From: Rhizoclosmatium globosum
Taxonomy: Eukaryota > Chytridiomycota > Chytridiomycetes > Chytridiales > Chytriomycetaceae
Direction: 5' to 3'
DNA: 64,000 nt
Assembly: GCA_002104985.1 (NCBI GenBank)
Contig: MCGO01000028.1
Coordinates: forward strand, 186,001 to 250,000
Under the pieces are notes generated by a model. That model ran no database searches, was not told where the DNA came from, and saw only the letters and a list, made by a program, of their open reading frames with translations. Positions 1 to 11,411 of the stretch are shown in pieces (within the stretch, counting starts at the first letter, position 1; each line of letters begins with the position of its first letter). A program made the translations under genes and the position numbers.

Positions 1-1
1 G

Positions 2-1201
2 TTGGCAACATTCCTAATCACACTTGCTACCTCTCTCTCAACCGGAATCATTCTCTGTCTCGGTCTCTCCGCCATTCTCATCGTCCGCAAGACGACATCC
101 TCCAACATCTCCATCATGGGCCGTCTCCCGCGATACACCAGCCCCCCAACGCCACAATTCGAACCCACGGATACAGCAACCAACCTCAAAGTCATCCCTC
201 ATGTCAGCCATAAACACCACCGCCACCATTACGTGAGCATTGCAGAGCATCCGGACGCATTGCTCCTCGACGGAGTGTTGATTCTGAGGGTTGATGTCCC
301 ACTCATGTTTTACAACTGTGCTCAAGTTCGACGGTCTTTGGAGGTTGTTATGAATGTTGAGAAGAAGCTCTTGGTTCAACGGAGGAAGGCGGCGGCGGCT
401 GCAAGTGCAAGTGCTTTGTCTGGACGGGAAAGCTCTGCAACTGTGAATCCACCTGTGAATGGGGATATTATCGTGAACGTTGTTGATGAAGGACGGTGGT
501 TAGTCGCGGGAACGGGTGGAGGAACCTCGTTGAGAGGGTTTGGCACTGAATCTGATGAAATCGAAGACGATAACGACGATGACGATGAAGCAGGATTCAA
601 TTCAGAAGAGGAAGAAGGAGAAAGTGTCCAACCAACACAACCAACCACCAAGAAACCATGGCTCTCGAACCTCTTTTCACGTAAACACGCTACTGAACAA
701 CAACAACAACACTCCGCACTTCCTTCCAAATCGGGATCCATTCGGAACGGAAGCACAAGCCTCGGCCGGTCCAAGTCTACACGTGGAACAGCACTCAAGA
801 AATCCGAAACGGGAATTGGATTGTACGATGCAGTCGGTGACGTTCCAATCAACCCAAGCGTATTGCGACACTCGGGAAGTAATGTCGCGAGTCTGAAGAG
901 GGGTCACGATTCTGACGCGTTGATTCACGAGCGCCGGGAACGTCGGAGACGGGAGGGGCGGATTCATGCAATCATTATGGATTTTAAGCATTGTTTGGAA
1001 ATGGATACGGCGGCGGCTGTTGTGTTGGTTGAGATTCTGAGCACGTTTTTGTATGATGGTATTGAAGTATTGTTGAGTGGGATGCATGCAAACCAAGTTG
1101 TGTTGTTGCAGAAGGGGGATGTGCATAAGCTGATTGTAAAGTACTGTACTTTTTGTGAGGATTTGGAGGCAGCAGTTGATGAGGCGGAAAAAAGACAATA
1201 G
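2..1201 (+). CDS. SulP/SLC26-family anion transporter, C-terminal part with STAS domain (5' end outside window)
   Basis: Open frame from the window edge to a TAG at 1199-1201, about 399 residues; the start lies upstream, so this is the C-terminal part of a larger protein. The first ~28 residues are a hydrophobic helix, fitting the last membrane span of a sulfate-permease-type carrier. A STAS-like region follows: residues ~80-120 contain DGVLILRVDVPLMFYNCAQV and residues ~325-385 contain IIMDFKHCLEMDTAAAVVL. Between these halves is an acidic, Ser-rich, poly-Gln insertion (~150-310), as is common in the STAS intervening loop of SLC26 proteins. The anion carried cannot be told. A transposon copy begins 7 bp after the stop codon, so the native 3' UTR is interrupted. 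Confidence 0.8.
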   Translation: MATFLITLATSLSTGIILCLGLSAILIVRKTTSSNISIMGRLPRYTSPPTPQFEPTDTATNLKVIPHVSHKHHRHHYVSIAEHPDALLLDGVLILRVDVPLMFYNCAQVRRSLEVVMNVEKKLLVQRRKAAAAASASALSGRESSATVNPPVNGDIIVNVVDEGRWLVAGTGGGTSLRGFGTESDEIEDDNDDDDEAGFNSEEEEGESVQPTQPTTKKPWLSNLFSRKHATEQQQQHSALPSKSGSIRNGSTSLGRSKSTRGTALKKSETGIGLYDAVGDVPINPSVLRHSGSNVASLKRGHDSDALIHERRERRRREGRIHAIIMDFKHCLEMDTAAAVVLVEILSTFLYDGIEVLLSGMHANQVVLLQKGDVHKLIVKYCTFCEDLEAAVDEAEKRQ

Positions 1202-1302
1202 ATGAATACTATTTTTAGATGTTCCAGGAGCAGGATTGATTTGATTGGTGTCAAAAAGGAAGAAATTAATAAATGTGGTTAAGCAAGGCAACGAACTTAC
1301 GA

Positions 1303-2945
1303 CTACACGTTGTCATCGACACTCCTGCCCTTGCTGTAAACCAGATAGACGTTAATTTGGATGTGTAAGGCGGTTGTCACTGCAGCACTACAAAAGAGTG
1401 CAGCGAGGAAAATAATATCACTGGCATCCCAATCCCGACCATCTTTCTTCCGACAAAAATAGTTACTACAAGCAAACTTTCGTCTGCGATATGGTGGCGA
1501 ATGACAGGAACAAGAAGAGCAGAGCACTGTGGACTGACATTCCGTCACGAAGCAGAAGAAGCCACCTCGCATTTCCTTGATCCATTTGATCTTTCCCCAT
1601 AATCTACCATAAGCCAACTCTGCATACACACCAGTTGCAAAGTATTTGGGGAAAAATACCGCATCAATGCATGTGCTCAAAATCTCAAAAACTCGATGAA
1701 TTACATTTGCAGCTGACTTCATCTTCTCTCGATTATTTTCCATCTCCTCCAGAAAGTCTCGCGGTACAAACTCGCCAAAGTTTTCCTTAACACCAACTCC
1801 ACGTTTCACATATTCCTGATTCCGTTTCAATTCAAGCTCCTCTCTTCGAATGGTTTGGTCTTGTTTTCGAGCCGCGTTCACAGAAACACTGGCTAGAGCC
1901 CTTTCATTCAAAAGTCTCTTACTCAACAAATCAATATCGGCCTCCACATTCTTAATTTCATTCACAGTGAATGGAGGAGGGTTTGTGTTCTTCTTCCCAC
2001 CGGCAACCTCCCATCTTTTCAGCTCAAAGCGTCGCCGAACAATATCTTCCTCCAACCTTTTCTTTTCCTCCATCAAATCCACTACATTTGGTGTTTGATT
2101 TATCAATGTATCCAACTCTGACTGTAATTTAGAATTTCGTTCATGAAGCAACGGGAACTCATAATTTGGCTTGGTGATAAGTCGATCTCCATTACGAATT
2201 GTTGCAGCAAGAGAAGTCCCATTTCCAATGTCGCCACCAATACTGTGCTTGGAATCTGTTTTAAACTCGACACCATCCAAGTTCCGAACTTGAAGCAGCA
2301 AGTTATTTTTCAAGAATGGTTCATGTCGCTTTAATCCTTCAGGATGTCCTGGACGCCACGAATATGGTTCAAATTTGGGAGCAGCAGGAAAGTCAGCCCC
2401 AAGGGTTTCAGTCGGAATTGGTACAAAATCTTGGTGCATGGAAGAATTCAGTAAGATTGCTTATGAATGCCAAACTTCAGTACCTTCCAATGGATTGCAA
2501 CTATCCTGCATACTACTTGACGCCTCCCCCGCCTCCCTCGATTCTTGAGGAGTAGCCTCCTTTTTGGCACGTTTGGGAACTATTGAAGGTTAAAACGAGC
2601 AATAAACAACAAAGAAATTACTTCTATCCCAAGATGGTCGCACTTCACCATTCCACAGTGTTCCATCACTGTTGATTCGTTTAGAAGCAGGGAACTTTTC
2701 TTTCTTCCTTCTCATTTTCAGAGGAGTATGGAAACTGGCTTTGCCTTCAACAAACAATCCAGTAGAGACACAGAGTTCCAAATCAATCAAAGATGGTGTT
2801 GCGCACTTTGACTTATCAAGCAAAATAGAGTTGTCGTTGATAAAACAGACTGGAATGGTCTTGTCGGCTTTGAAAAATACGTCTATAGAACCAACCCCAA
2901 CCTTGACACAAACATCTGTAACACTTAGTTTGGGGCGCAACTTTG
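1303..2945 (-). pseudogene. C-terminal remnant of the element's Fanzor-like gene (nuclease exons kept)
   Basis: Retains the last exons of the large Fanzor-like gene: 1303-2439 is an open frame of 378 codons identical to copy 2 except for one residue (Ala for Gly at 146), and 2590-2940 covers part of the exon upstream. RuvC residues D70, E300 and D336 and the zinc-ribbon cysteines (307, 310, 324, 329 of the open frame) are all kept. Everything N-terminal, about 1,800 residues, is lost through the internal deletion. Three amino-acid changes occur in ~105 residues of the upstream exon versus one in 378 in the nuclease exon. Whether the truncated piece is expressed is unknown. Confidence 0.8.
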
Positions 2946-2948
2946 AAT

Positions 2949-3695
2949 TTTATTGGTTTTATTTGTTTTTGGTTTGTTTTGTGTGGTTTGGTTGATGAAG
3001 GAGGAGGAGAGAATGGGTAGAGGGAGGGGTGGAGTGTCACTGTGGTCCAACAACCCACAAGTTCTAGTTGTAGTTCTCGCTCTGATGCTCAGTCTATATC
3101 GCTCCATGAATCCTGTACACCAACGGGATGATGCAGTGAAGGTTTCTCTACGCTGTTCAGTTCCAACCCCTAGCGCTGCATCAGCCAATAAACTCAAGGG
3201 ATCCTTCACGTATGCCAACATCCACTTGCGCAAGTCTGCCGGCGACACTGCGTATCCACGGTTTCTCTGGTCCGCCACCAGTCCAAACACCTTCACTTCC
3301 TCCTCCAGGAACATACAGCGTACCATAGAAGGGGAAGAAGAGAGTATAGAGGGGTGGCCATCAATATCTACGCTAATGCGCGAGAGAGAGGGAGGGGCTC
3401 TGTTGATGCGACTGTGTTCCTTCCTTCCACCGCCCACCATCACACTTCCCCATCCACAGTCCATATACTTCCCACCTCGCTTCACAGAATCGTCTTTGAT
3501 GGTTTCAAACGATCGTACCCACTTGGACAGCATCGACCTGTTGAGGGAATGTTTAGTAGCAACGGCAGTAAGAGCACCACTGCGAATCTTCCTGTGTGGA
3601 GTAGAGGCAGCAAGCGAGGCAGAGAGTGCTCGCACTTCATCGACGATGCGCAACTTGTACGTCAGTGTGTATTGCTTTCGCATTTGGTGAGCCAT
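2949..3695 (-). pseudogene. N-terminal remnant of pogo/Tigger-type transposase
   Basis: Open from MAHQMRKQYTLTYKLRIVDE (start at 3695) through an N-terminal helix-turn-helix and a CENP-B-type second DNA-binding region, then cut off by the internal deletion; the frame runs a few codons into the other half. Unlike copy 2, the frame is uninterrupted between the two DNA-binding regions (near 3345-3363 the sequence lacks the 5 extra bases present in copy 2). All DDE catalytic residues are absent, so it could at most bind the element ends. Confidence 0.8.
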
Positions 3696-3899
3696 CAGTG
3701 AGTTGTGGTCAAGTTTGGCAAAGAAAAAGTGAAGATGAATGTTCTTCGTCTCTGAAAATAATAGTAATCGTATTTGAATTTAATTCTCATTCCATACTGT
3801 TATAGTATTAAAACAAGACAATGATTTTGGGAACAATTCCCTTTTCCTGCAACAAAAAAAAACTAACACATACACAACCCCAGATTCAAACCCCCCTAT

Positions 3900-5835
3900 T
3901 TAAAGGTACTTTGGCTCACATCCACGAACCTCAGCAGGGTTGTAAGAACCAGGAGCGTAAATATCCTCGTTCAAAACCTCAAGAGCAGGTTCTGGGGAAG
4001 CCTTGGACTCCTCAACAGCCTGGTCCATCTCAACTCGAGCAGCCTTGTCAAGAGCCTTCAACTCCTCCTCAGTAGCAACACCAGCCTCCAAGATTCTGTT
4101 CTTGAGACCGTTGATACAGTCACGGGTTGAACGCATGTTCTGGATCTCCTCACGGGAACGGTAGGTGGTTCCTGGGTCGGACATGGAGTGGCCTCCGTAT
4201 CTGTATGTAACGAATTCCATCACGAGTGGGCCGTTGGCGATAGAGTATTCACGGGCGACGCGGCAGGCTTCCTTGACGGCGAGGACGTCCATTCCGTTGA
4301 CACGGATACCTGGGATGTAGTCTCCACGGGTGAAGTACTGTTTTTTGGTTATTGTTGGATGGGTTTAGGGGGGATGGTGGTGGTGGTGGTTGGTGAATTA
4401 GTAATTGTCAGGTGTTGAGAAAAAAGTTTGGGTTGGGGAGGGCTTGGAGCATGCATGGTTGGGGGCGAAGGGAAAATTTGCCTCGGAGAAAAAAGTGAAG
4501 GATAGGAAGAATTGCTCCCGGAAAAGCCACAACCGAACAGCACAGCTCAAACTGCAGACTGATGGTATGCGGAATACGAGATGCGGAGGTAGTTGTGCGG
4601 AGGAGGAGTGTGATGAAGGGAAATGGGTATTTGACGAAGTTGTATGTGTAGAAAGACAGTTCCGTAGAGTTCATGACTTGTCGCCAACATATCGATTGAA
4701 TTACTGACAGAGACATTCGAGTATTTGAATTATTTGGGCTCAGATTAAGGGCTGGTGCAGCCCTTCTATCTCATCCACTAAATCAGCTTCTATGCGATAA
4801 CAGCCGATCCAACAGCTTATCCGATAAGCGTAAGGACCACATTATTTGACATGCATTTCCATAGATTTCGATACAGGCGCCTGAATCCTCGCTCCATCAA
4901 TCCCGGATCGCTAATATATGTTTTTGAAGTTTCATGTAGTATTGCTCTTTTACCTTGGTAGAAGCAGCAGCACGACCAGCAGCAGTACCCATTCCGTACA
5001 AGTTGTTTTCACAACCAAAGACGACCGGCAAGTTCCAGAGCTTAGCCATGTTGTAGGCCTCAAAGACCTGGCCCTGGTTGGCAGCACCGTCACCGTAGAG
5101 AGAGAAGCACATGGCAGGGATACCTCTGTACTTGTGGGCAAGGGCAACACCGGCACCGAGAGGAACCTGGGCACCAACGATACCGTTACCACCGTAGAAT
5201 TCAGGACCGAAAATGTGCATGGAACCACCCTTTCCCTTTGAGGTACCGGCAGTGCGGCCCATGAGTTCGGCAATGACACCGGTGGCCGAGGCGCCGCGTC
5301 CGAGAGCGAAACCGTGGCAACGGTAGGCGGTGATGATGGAGTCCTTCTTGGTGATTGAGGCTTCCATTCCAGCAGCAATCGCCTCCTGACCAGTAGACAA
5401 GTGACAGAAACCACGGATCAGCTTGCTCTTGTACAACTAGATGGTGGATTGAAGGAGGAAGCAAGTAAGTATCGAAGTGAAGGTGTGTGTGGGTGATAAC
5501 GATAACATGGTCACCCTCCAAAAAAGGGAAGAGGGGGGTCTACGACGGCAATACAGTACCTGATCGGAGGCAGTCTCCAAACGTCTAATACGCTGCATCT
5601 GCAAGTACAGGTCGAGCAACTCGGCCTTTGTCGCCGGTGTCGAAGTGGATGGAAGCGCGTTGAAGTTGTGGGTGTCAAAGTCCTCGGGCGCAAAGGCGAA
5701 CGAGTACGTCTTCTCTCCGGCGGCGTTCGTGCCGATAGCAGCCGCAGCGGGTGTCTTTGTTGACGACGAGAACGAGAACAGCGATCGGCGCGAGGAGCTG
5801 GTGGCGGCTGAGGAGACGAGGCGGTTGAAGAGCAT
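3900..5835 (-). CDS. PDA1: Pyruvate dehydrogenase E1 component alpha subunit, mitochondrial
   Basis: Thiamine-diphosphate-dependent decarboxylase subunit of the mitochondrial pyruvate dehydrogenase complex. Three exons on the minus strand: 5560-5835, 4954-5436 and 3900-4337, together 398 residues, the usual family length. The start chosen (MLFNRLVSS at 5835) gives a Ser/Arg-rich targeting peptide; an upstream in-frame Met at 5934 would bury it. Visible motifs: [10 protein letters not shown]; the TPP/Mg motif beginning GDGAANQG and ending ENN; and [12 protein letters not shown], which contains the conserved kinase-regulated serine. Introns join in phase ([14 protein letters not shown] and AAASTK/YFTRGD). 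The second intron is unusually long for this locus. Confidence 0.96.
4338..4953 (-). other. Unusually long intron 2 of the PDH E1-alpha gene
   Basis: 616 bp where neighbouring introns are ~50 nt. Ends are canonical (GTAAAAG donor at 4953, AAAAAACAG acceptor at 4338). Short open frames inside (for example 4405-4707 on plus) resemble no family I know and overlap one another on both strands, so I do not call them genes. No inverted ends, tRNA or obvious transposon could be seen. Confidence 0.7.
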
Positions 5836-5966
5836 TTTGCACAATTCTTTCTCTGCCTTTTCCTTTTCCTCTTCCGGAAAAATGACTTGCCTTGCCTTGG
5901 AAAGAGAACACACGCCTTTCTTCCTCTTTCCCATTTCATCCTTTTTATTTGGTTAAAGACGGATAA

Positions 5967-7458
5967 TCACAATAAACTATCAATTCTCGCTGCCAAGTCA
6001 ACATTGCTTGCCATCGCAACTTGCTCCAACACCTTAGGCTTCAAAGTTGTCTTTTGTCGAATTGCATCAACGACTTCAACTTCTCGAGGACGCCACTTGA
6101 ATAACTTCCGAAATGGAGTATTCTTGCCTTCAACAATGTCCGCAATTACATCCCCCAATACCGGTACAAACTTGAACCCGTGTCCTGACCCTCCAGTTGC
6201 AACAAACAAGTTTTTCTTCTCAGGCACGGCATCAATGTAAAAGTTCCCGTCCCATGACTCACAATACCAACACAAACGTGTACGCGAAATATCAAGCTTG
6301 TTCAACTCAGGGAAAGCCTTTGCCAAAAATTTGCGATACATTTTGACGCTTTCCTTTGGAATCGCTGTTGGAGTTTCGATCGATCCTCTCGATTTCGAAG
6401 CTACACTTGCCGGCTTCGTGTCGTTATGAAACGAGGACACGAACCCAGGTCCGTGATTGGCGATTTTGAGTTCCCCCGCTGCAGAAACCGGAAACCCATA
6501 GAATCCAGTATTCGACACATCCGCAAACCACACTGGAAACTTGCCATGCTCAAACTTTGCTTTCAACGTATCCGGAAGTTTGAAATGAATGACTGGCTGG
6601 GCCGATACAGTGCACAGTCCTTGCAACGCCGGAAGCAACGACGACGTCCAAGCACCCGCAGCCATCAACACCATATCCCCAAAATGCTTCACCCCATCCA
6701 CCGTAACAATCCCCACAACTTTACCACCCTCCTCAATCAACTCCAAAAACGCACCCTTCTCTTTCCCAACTACAAACTTCACCCCAGCCTCTCCAGCAAT
6801 CTCAGCAAGATACCGCATCGTGAGCCCGGAATCCGCGAACCCCGCACTGTGGTTCACGTAGCCATAGGGAAACTCATTCGCAAACGCGGAGCCCATGGAC
6901 GCGGCAATCACGTCTTTACCAACCCTCTCCACGCGCGCACGAGGGTCTTTTTGGAGGGTTTCGATGCTTTGTTGCTCGAAATCTGTCATGGTCGGGGACC
7001 GGGTTGCGAAGAGGGATCCGCATTCGGTGTACAAGGGGCTGCCGAATCGCATTTGAGCGTCGGGGTTCCATTTGGTTTTGAAGGCGTCGATTGCGTCGAG
7101 GGCGAGGGTTTGGTAGAGTGTTTGAGTGGCGTAGTCGGGCCGGATGACCTTTGAAATGTCGGTTGAAGCGGCGTCGACGGCGGGGATTGGAAGGCGGTCA
7201 AAGACGGTTGCTCTTTTGTTGTTTGTTTTTGAAGGTGGGTTGTTTGGGTTTGGTTAGTGGTTGGAAGCTTGTATCACCACAAACTCCTATCACTAATAGG
7301 TTATTTAATACTCAACTGATACCCGCGCTTTTGAAGACTCAAGGCCGCAGAGAGTCCAAAGGCTCCTCCACCTACTACCTAGAGAGTGGGTTCATTCAAT
7401 TCTGTGACCTGCTTCTCTCTATCCACACACAAGGACTCACCAACACTGTTTTTGGCAT
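5967..7458 (-). CDS. FAD-dependent amine oxidase, sarcosine oxidase / fructosyl-amino-acid oxidase family
   Basis: Flavoenzyme oxidising a secondary amine, giving H2O2. Tiny first exon MPKTVL (7441-7458), then VVGGGAFGLSAALSLQKRGY (the Rossmann GxGxxG, ~residues 7-27), then, after a GTTGAG-donor intron, ATVFDR and the long last exon to a TGA at 5967-5969; about 440 residues. The C-terminal half shows TRLCWYCESWDGNFYIDAVP, whose Cys is at the position of the covalent flavin attachment in monomeric sarcosine oxidase, and ATGGSGHGFKFVPVLGD, typical of this family. The substrate (sarcosine, saccharopine, pipecolate or a fructosyl amino acid) cannot be fixed from motifs. No clear SKL-type peroxisomal tail: it ends DSLL. 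Confidence 0.85.
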
Positions 7459-7518
7459 TCTTTTTCCTTCCCTTTTCCTCCAATATTATAATATAACCCA
7501 AAAAAACCAATGCTTTAA

Positions 7519-9754
7519 TTATACTAGAGGAGGACTCCTTCTCTCTAGAATACTTAGAACCTTCTCCTTCAACCCCTTCTTCCCTTTTCCACGTCCATTA
7601 TCAATCACAGCGTTTCGTGGTAACCGCTGAGCATCCGATCCAATCAAAGTATTGTCGTATCCACCCCATTTCGACGTGAACCTGTATTCGCAATGGTTAA
7701 AGACATACGATGAAAGATCGATTCAATGAAACTCACGTGTTGACTACATCCTGGTTCTTGCTCAAACTCATCATCTGTTGTCCACGGCGATGTCTTCCGG
7801 CAATCACGTTCTCGACATCTCGGTCCGTGGGGAGACCAGACAATGCACGGTGTGGGTATTCAAAGAATGTCAAGTTCTTGACAAAGTTGAGTTGTTGTGA
7901 GGGCAGTGAGCTGTTGATTGCATGTGGGAATTTGACGGATGGAAGGGGCGCAAAGAATCGTGATTCGATTTCGTCCGTGGTGATGGAAGAGAGTTGGGAG
8001 AGTGATGGAGACCACTTTGCTTGGCGTTTGTCAATGAGGCGGGATGTGACTCCTTCAAAGAAATCGGGGGTTTGCTAAAATGAGGTTTTGAGAAGGAGTG
8101 TTTTTGATTTTTAAGGAGGAATCTTTGAAAGTTTACCAAGAATCCTTGCACCATTCGGTATTCCATTCGGAAACATCCCATAAAATCAAGTTTTCTTCCC
8201 AGGCGTAACTGGCGTAATGTGGCCTGTAAGGAGTTTGATAAGACATTGGTCGTCAATCATAAAAACGACATACTTTTAAACTGGTGGGCGACGATGCTTC
8301 CAACTCAACTAATGTCTTTTTCGCCCATTCGGAATTCTACAAATAGAAAGTCGGTGAACAATTAGCAAAATCAGGAATGAATTATAAAAAAAGCAATTAC
8401 CTCATTCTGAAGAGCTTCAATAATTTCCTCCACCGTGTCATATTTAAATGTTCGATTTATAGCGTTCGCCACTTCTCCTCCAAGAGACCAATGTCTCCAT
8501 GTATCTTGCTTTAGAGGTTCAGCAAACTTTTCCAAGATGCGATTGATTTCAACGAGTTCATCCGTCTCGATTCCAGCAAGTGCTTCCAAGAGAGCTGGGA
8601 TTCGTTTTGCAGGCATATAATGTGATGCAATTCCGGCTAGGCTGTTTTGATTTCTTAGTGTACTGAAGTACTCATAATGACGAGAGTGCGGCGAGAGTGG
8701 TTTCCTCCTCATATTCCCTCCCACATTCCATGCACTGAACCCTCCATCGCCCAAATATAAATGGACAAAAAAAGGAGTACGTACAAGACTTCGACGCCTT
8801 GAAGCCGATGACAAGTCAAACCAAGATACGTTCCCAATTCCCCATCTAGTCGGGGCAAAAAGAAGCTCCCACCGACATCCGGAAAGAGACCAATAGAAGC
8901 TTCGGGCATAGCAAAGAGAGTGTTTTCTGTCGCGATTCGAAAAGGAGCGTGTACTGAGATTCCGATACCGCCTCCCACTAAACAAAAATGACCATGTGTG
9001 AATAGGTGTAATCAATTAGTTTTGCATGGCATTAAATATAGCATTGAAAGTGGGGGCGGGGAATGGCGTGGTGTGTAGGTAAAAGGTGCTCACTTGCGAT
9101 TCCATTCATGAGGCTGATGTAAGGAGTTGAAAGTGTTCCAATCAAGTGGTTCAAACGATATTCCGACTCAATGAATTTCATGGCGATTGCGAGGTCGGCA
9201 GGCAGCTGAGACCGTGCACGCATCATAGCTGTGTTTTTTAACAAAGAGGATGTGGAGGAGGATGAGTTTTGAGGAGGCACACGTGGTTCAGTTTAGTTTG
9301 CTGAGACACAACCTTTCACGTCGCCGCCCGCACAGAAACTGCGGCATCCTTCGACACTTGTGAGTAGAATTACTTTGGCGTGGTCAGACTCGTCCCAGGC
9401 CTTTTTAGTTAAGTGATTTGAGGGAGAGAGTGAGAGAGAGAGAGAGAAGTGGGAATCAGTTTCAACCAGCAACAAGAGAAGACAACGCACTTTAAGCTGT
9501 GGTGTCATCAAATTAACCATGTTTGTACTGAGTGCATTAAGCGCGTGTGGTCTGTTGAGCAGGAACAGACGAAGGTTCTCTTCCCTCCGCACAATCACAT
9601 CCAAGTTGGTCAGGGCTTCGTCTGCGGTTCCGACTGTTCCTCCGACTGTTCCAACTGCCGCTGCTGCTGTCTTCACTGTCTGCGCCTTGATGCGGCTCAC
9701 TGTCGATGGTGGCGCCGCTGTCCACAGCTTTCCAAGACTTCGAAGCAGCGCCAT
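7519..9754 (-). CDS. EHD3: 3-hydroxyisobutyryl-CoA hydrolase, mitochondrial (enoyl-CoA hydratase fold)
   Basis: Valine-catabolism thioesterase of the crotonase superfamily. Multi-exon minus-strand gene starting [12 protein letters not shown] (basic, Ala-rich presequence). Conserved blocks in order: [27 protein letters not shown] (oxyanion-hole region); [26 protein letters not shown] with [17 protein letters not shown]; a C-terminal block with LQATLRQLR and MEYRM; and [21 protein letters not shown]. The frame reaches a TGA at 7733, but a good GTGAGT...ACAG intron just before it joins in phase to [11 protein letters not shown] and a basic tail ending at TAA 7519-7521, which I prefer. In yeast the homologue (Ehd3) is also a mitoribosomal subunit, so that role is possible. 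Confidence 0.88.
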
Positions 9755-9803
9755 TCCTCTTTCAAAACAAAATAAATTAATGAGAAAAGAAGGAAGAGTA
9801 CAT

Positions 9804-11384
9804 TCACGTAGGTATCAAGTCTCCAATACTTTCTCCTGTCAGCTCACTCAGTCGCTCCAATGTTTTTGTGGATATTCGGGAGAGTCCAATGACATTCAAC
9901 CACCTTTTCGCAATGAAGGCAACACAACCTTCCAGGGCCGCTCCAAACACACGATTTGAATCACTTCCCGTAAAATTTTCTGCTTGTCGTTTTGAAACAT
10001 TGACAAGGATTCCTTCAATCACAACAACGTAATCAACTACATTCTCACACGTCAACGTGCCCAAATACCGTTTCAAAACGCCATCAACAATAGGTGAGAG
10101 TGATTCCACAATTTGTGCATGCTTTTTGGAGAATCCCAATAGTGGATCGCGTCCGTTCTCAACTGGAGCTTCTCGATCAACCCATGCATTCAACAAACGA
10201 TCTGAATCCCAAACCGCCTTCAATAACTGCGCTGTACGACATTCGCCCACTTTTTTCTGCGCTGCCACTACTATAGCCTTCACCGGAGTTCCATTCTTTA
10301 CGTGAACCTTTTTTGGAAGTGCAGCATCCAGGCCCAAGACTTTGTCTACCCGTGCCTCAATCCTATCAAGCACAGCTTGCAACTCCTCATTCGGACGATG
10401 CTTGAACCCAACCCTCGACTTCAAATCTTGAACGAAATACACTGTCTCCATGATATTCTCAACAACAACAGAATCCACCACACGTTGCGAAATCATATCC
10501 CGCAGTATACCCGAACAACTCGTAAACAGCGAATGCATAAACACCCTGTCCCACGCTTTACTCTAAACATCTAATTAACTCATCCCCTTTTTTTTCACAT
10601 TTCACGATAGTAAGACTCACCAAAACAGAAACACACTGCTCAACAAAGTCATCCATCCCAAACACATCCACAGTCACATCTGCAAACTGGAAAACAACAC
10701 CCGCGTTTCTTCCAACACACGTTGTACATGTGCATTTGAAGCCATGACACAATTCGGTTGCAACGCCAACCACTTCCGTTTTGAATGCTTCGAATGCCAG
10801 GAAATCACACATGGAATAAATCGTGTTCCAAAGGAGGAGGAATTCTTTCACGGCAGGTGTGGGATTTACAGGTTTTGCGACGGATGGTGGTGGTTGTGGT
10901 TGTGGTTGTGGTGTTTGGGTTTTGATCCATACTTTTCCTTGTTTCCCCAGTTCCTTTCTTGCGCCTACGATGTCTCCGTTGATTGCACGCGCGAGTATAT
11001 GCGCAGCGGTTGACCAGAACGACAGTTCCGATTCGCGGGTATCGAATGAGATGAGGAGGGTTGTCCAACTGGTTTGGTTTCCTTAAGTGTCATGTCTCCA
11101 TAAGTTCTTTTAATTGATTACCTTCGCACATCGATGAACTCTGTATCGAATGTTCCAGTGAATCGGTACAGTGCGTCGTAGTATGGAATCGCCAGAAGTT
11201 TCGATCGTGAAACCAGGGTGATCGAGTGGTTCACTCCATCCAGAGTGATACCGAGTTGAATGACAGGGCCCTTAGTATCTACTACAGCCACACCCGTTGA
11301 TTCCCCTTCATGGCGTCGTGTCACAGCAACCTTCGAGGTGTTTCCACCCTGTTTCCTGCTTGGCACAGGAATTCGCGACAACAT
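9804..11384 (-). CDS. Uncharacterised protein
   Basis: Spliced minus-strand gene starting MLSRIPVPSRKQGG at 11384, only 27 bp after the stop of the upstream PUS1-like gene. Exons read MLSRIP...GTFDTEFIDVRR; then TSWTTLLISFDTRESELSFW with AAHILARAINGDIVGARKEL; then VKEFLLLWNTIYSMCDFLAF...DDFVEQCVSVL; and finally MFMHSLFTSCSGILRDM...SELTGESIGDLIPT, roughly 470 residues. It looks globular and mostly helical with one Gln/Pro-rich linker. A CTCTTCVGR stretch has four close Cys but no clear zinc motif. I recognise no family; function unknown. Confidence 0.6.
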
Positions 11385-11411
11385 TTTTTTATTTTTATTT
11401 TTACTTTTCCA

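Larger units (their letters stand above)
1209..3764 (-). mobile_element. Internally deleted copy of the Fanzor/H3 pogo-type element (copy 1)
   Basis: 1209-2948 matches 25735-27473 and 2949-3764 matches 36268-37088 of the long copy, with only scattered differences; the 8.8 kb between them is missing. The junction lies in an AT-rich stretch near 2948. Both outer ends are shared with the long copy and flanked by TA (1207-1208 and 3765-3766), the target duplication expected for pogo/Tc1-mariner transposons. The ends are short imperfect inverted repeats (CTATTTTTAGA at the left; CTATTATTTTCAGA read inward from the right). It sits between the 3' ends of the SLC26 and PDH E1-alpha genes. It cannot encode a full transposase, so it would need one in trans. 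Confidence 0.9.

Noticed and set aside
677..1291. 204-codon minus-strand frame overlapping the SLC26 gene and element end
   Set aside because: It is antisense to the conserved STAS region and only open by chance; its start lies in the non-coding edge of copy 1.
2953..3690. 245-codon plus-strand frame in copy 1 and its match at 36185-36700
   Set aside because: Shadow of the transposase N-terminus on the opposite strand; low-complexity translation and no family resemblance.
4405..4716. Overlapping ~100-codon frames on both strands within PDA1 intron 2
   Set aside because: No domain, no introns matched, and overlapping frames on both strands suggest chance.
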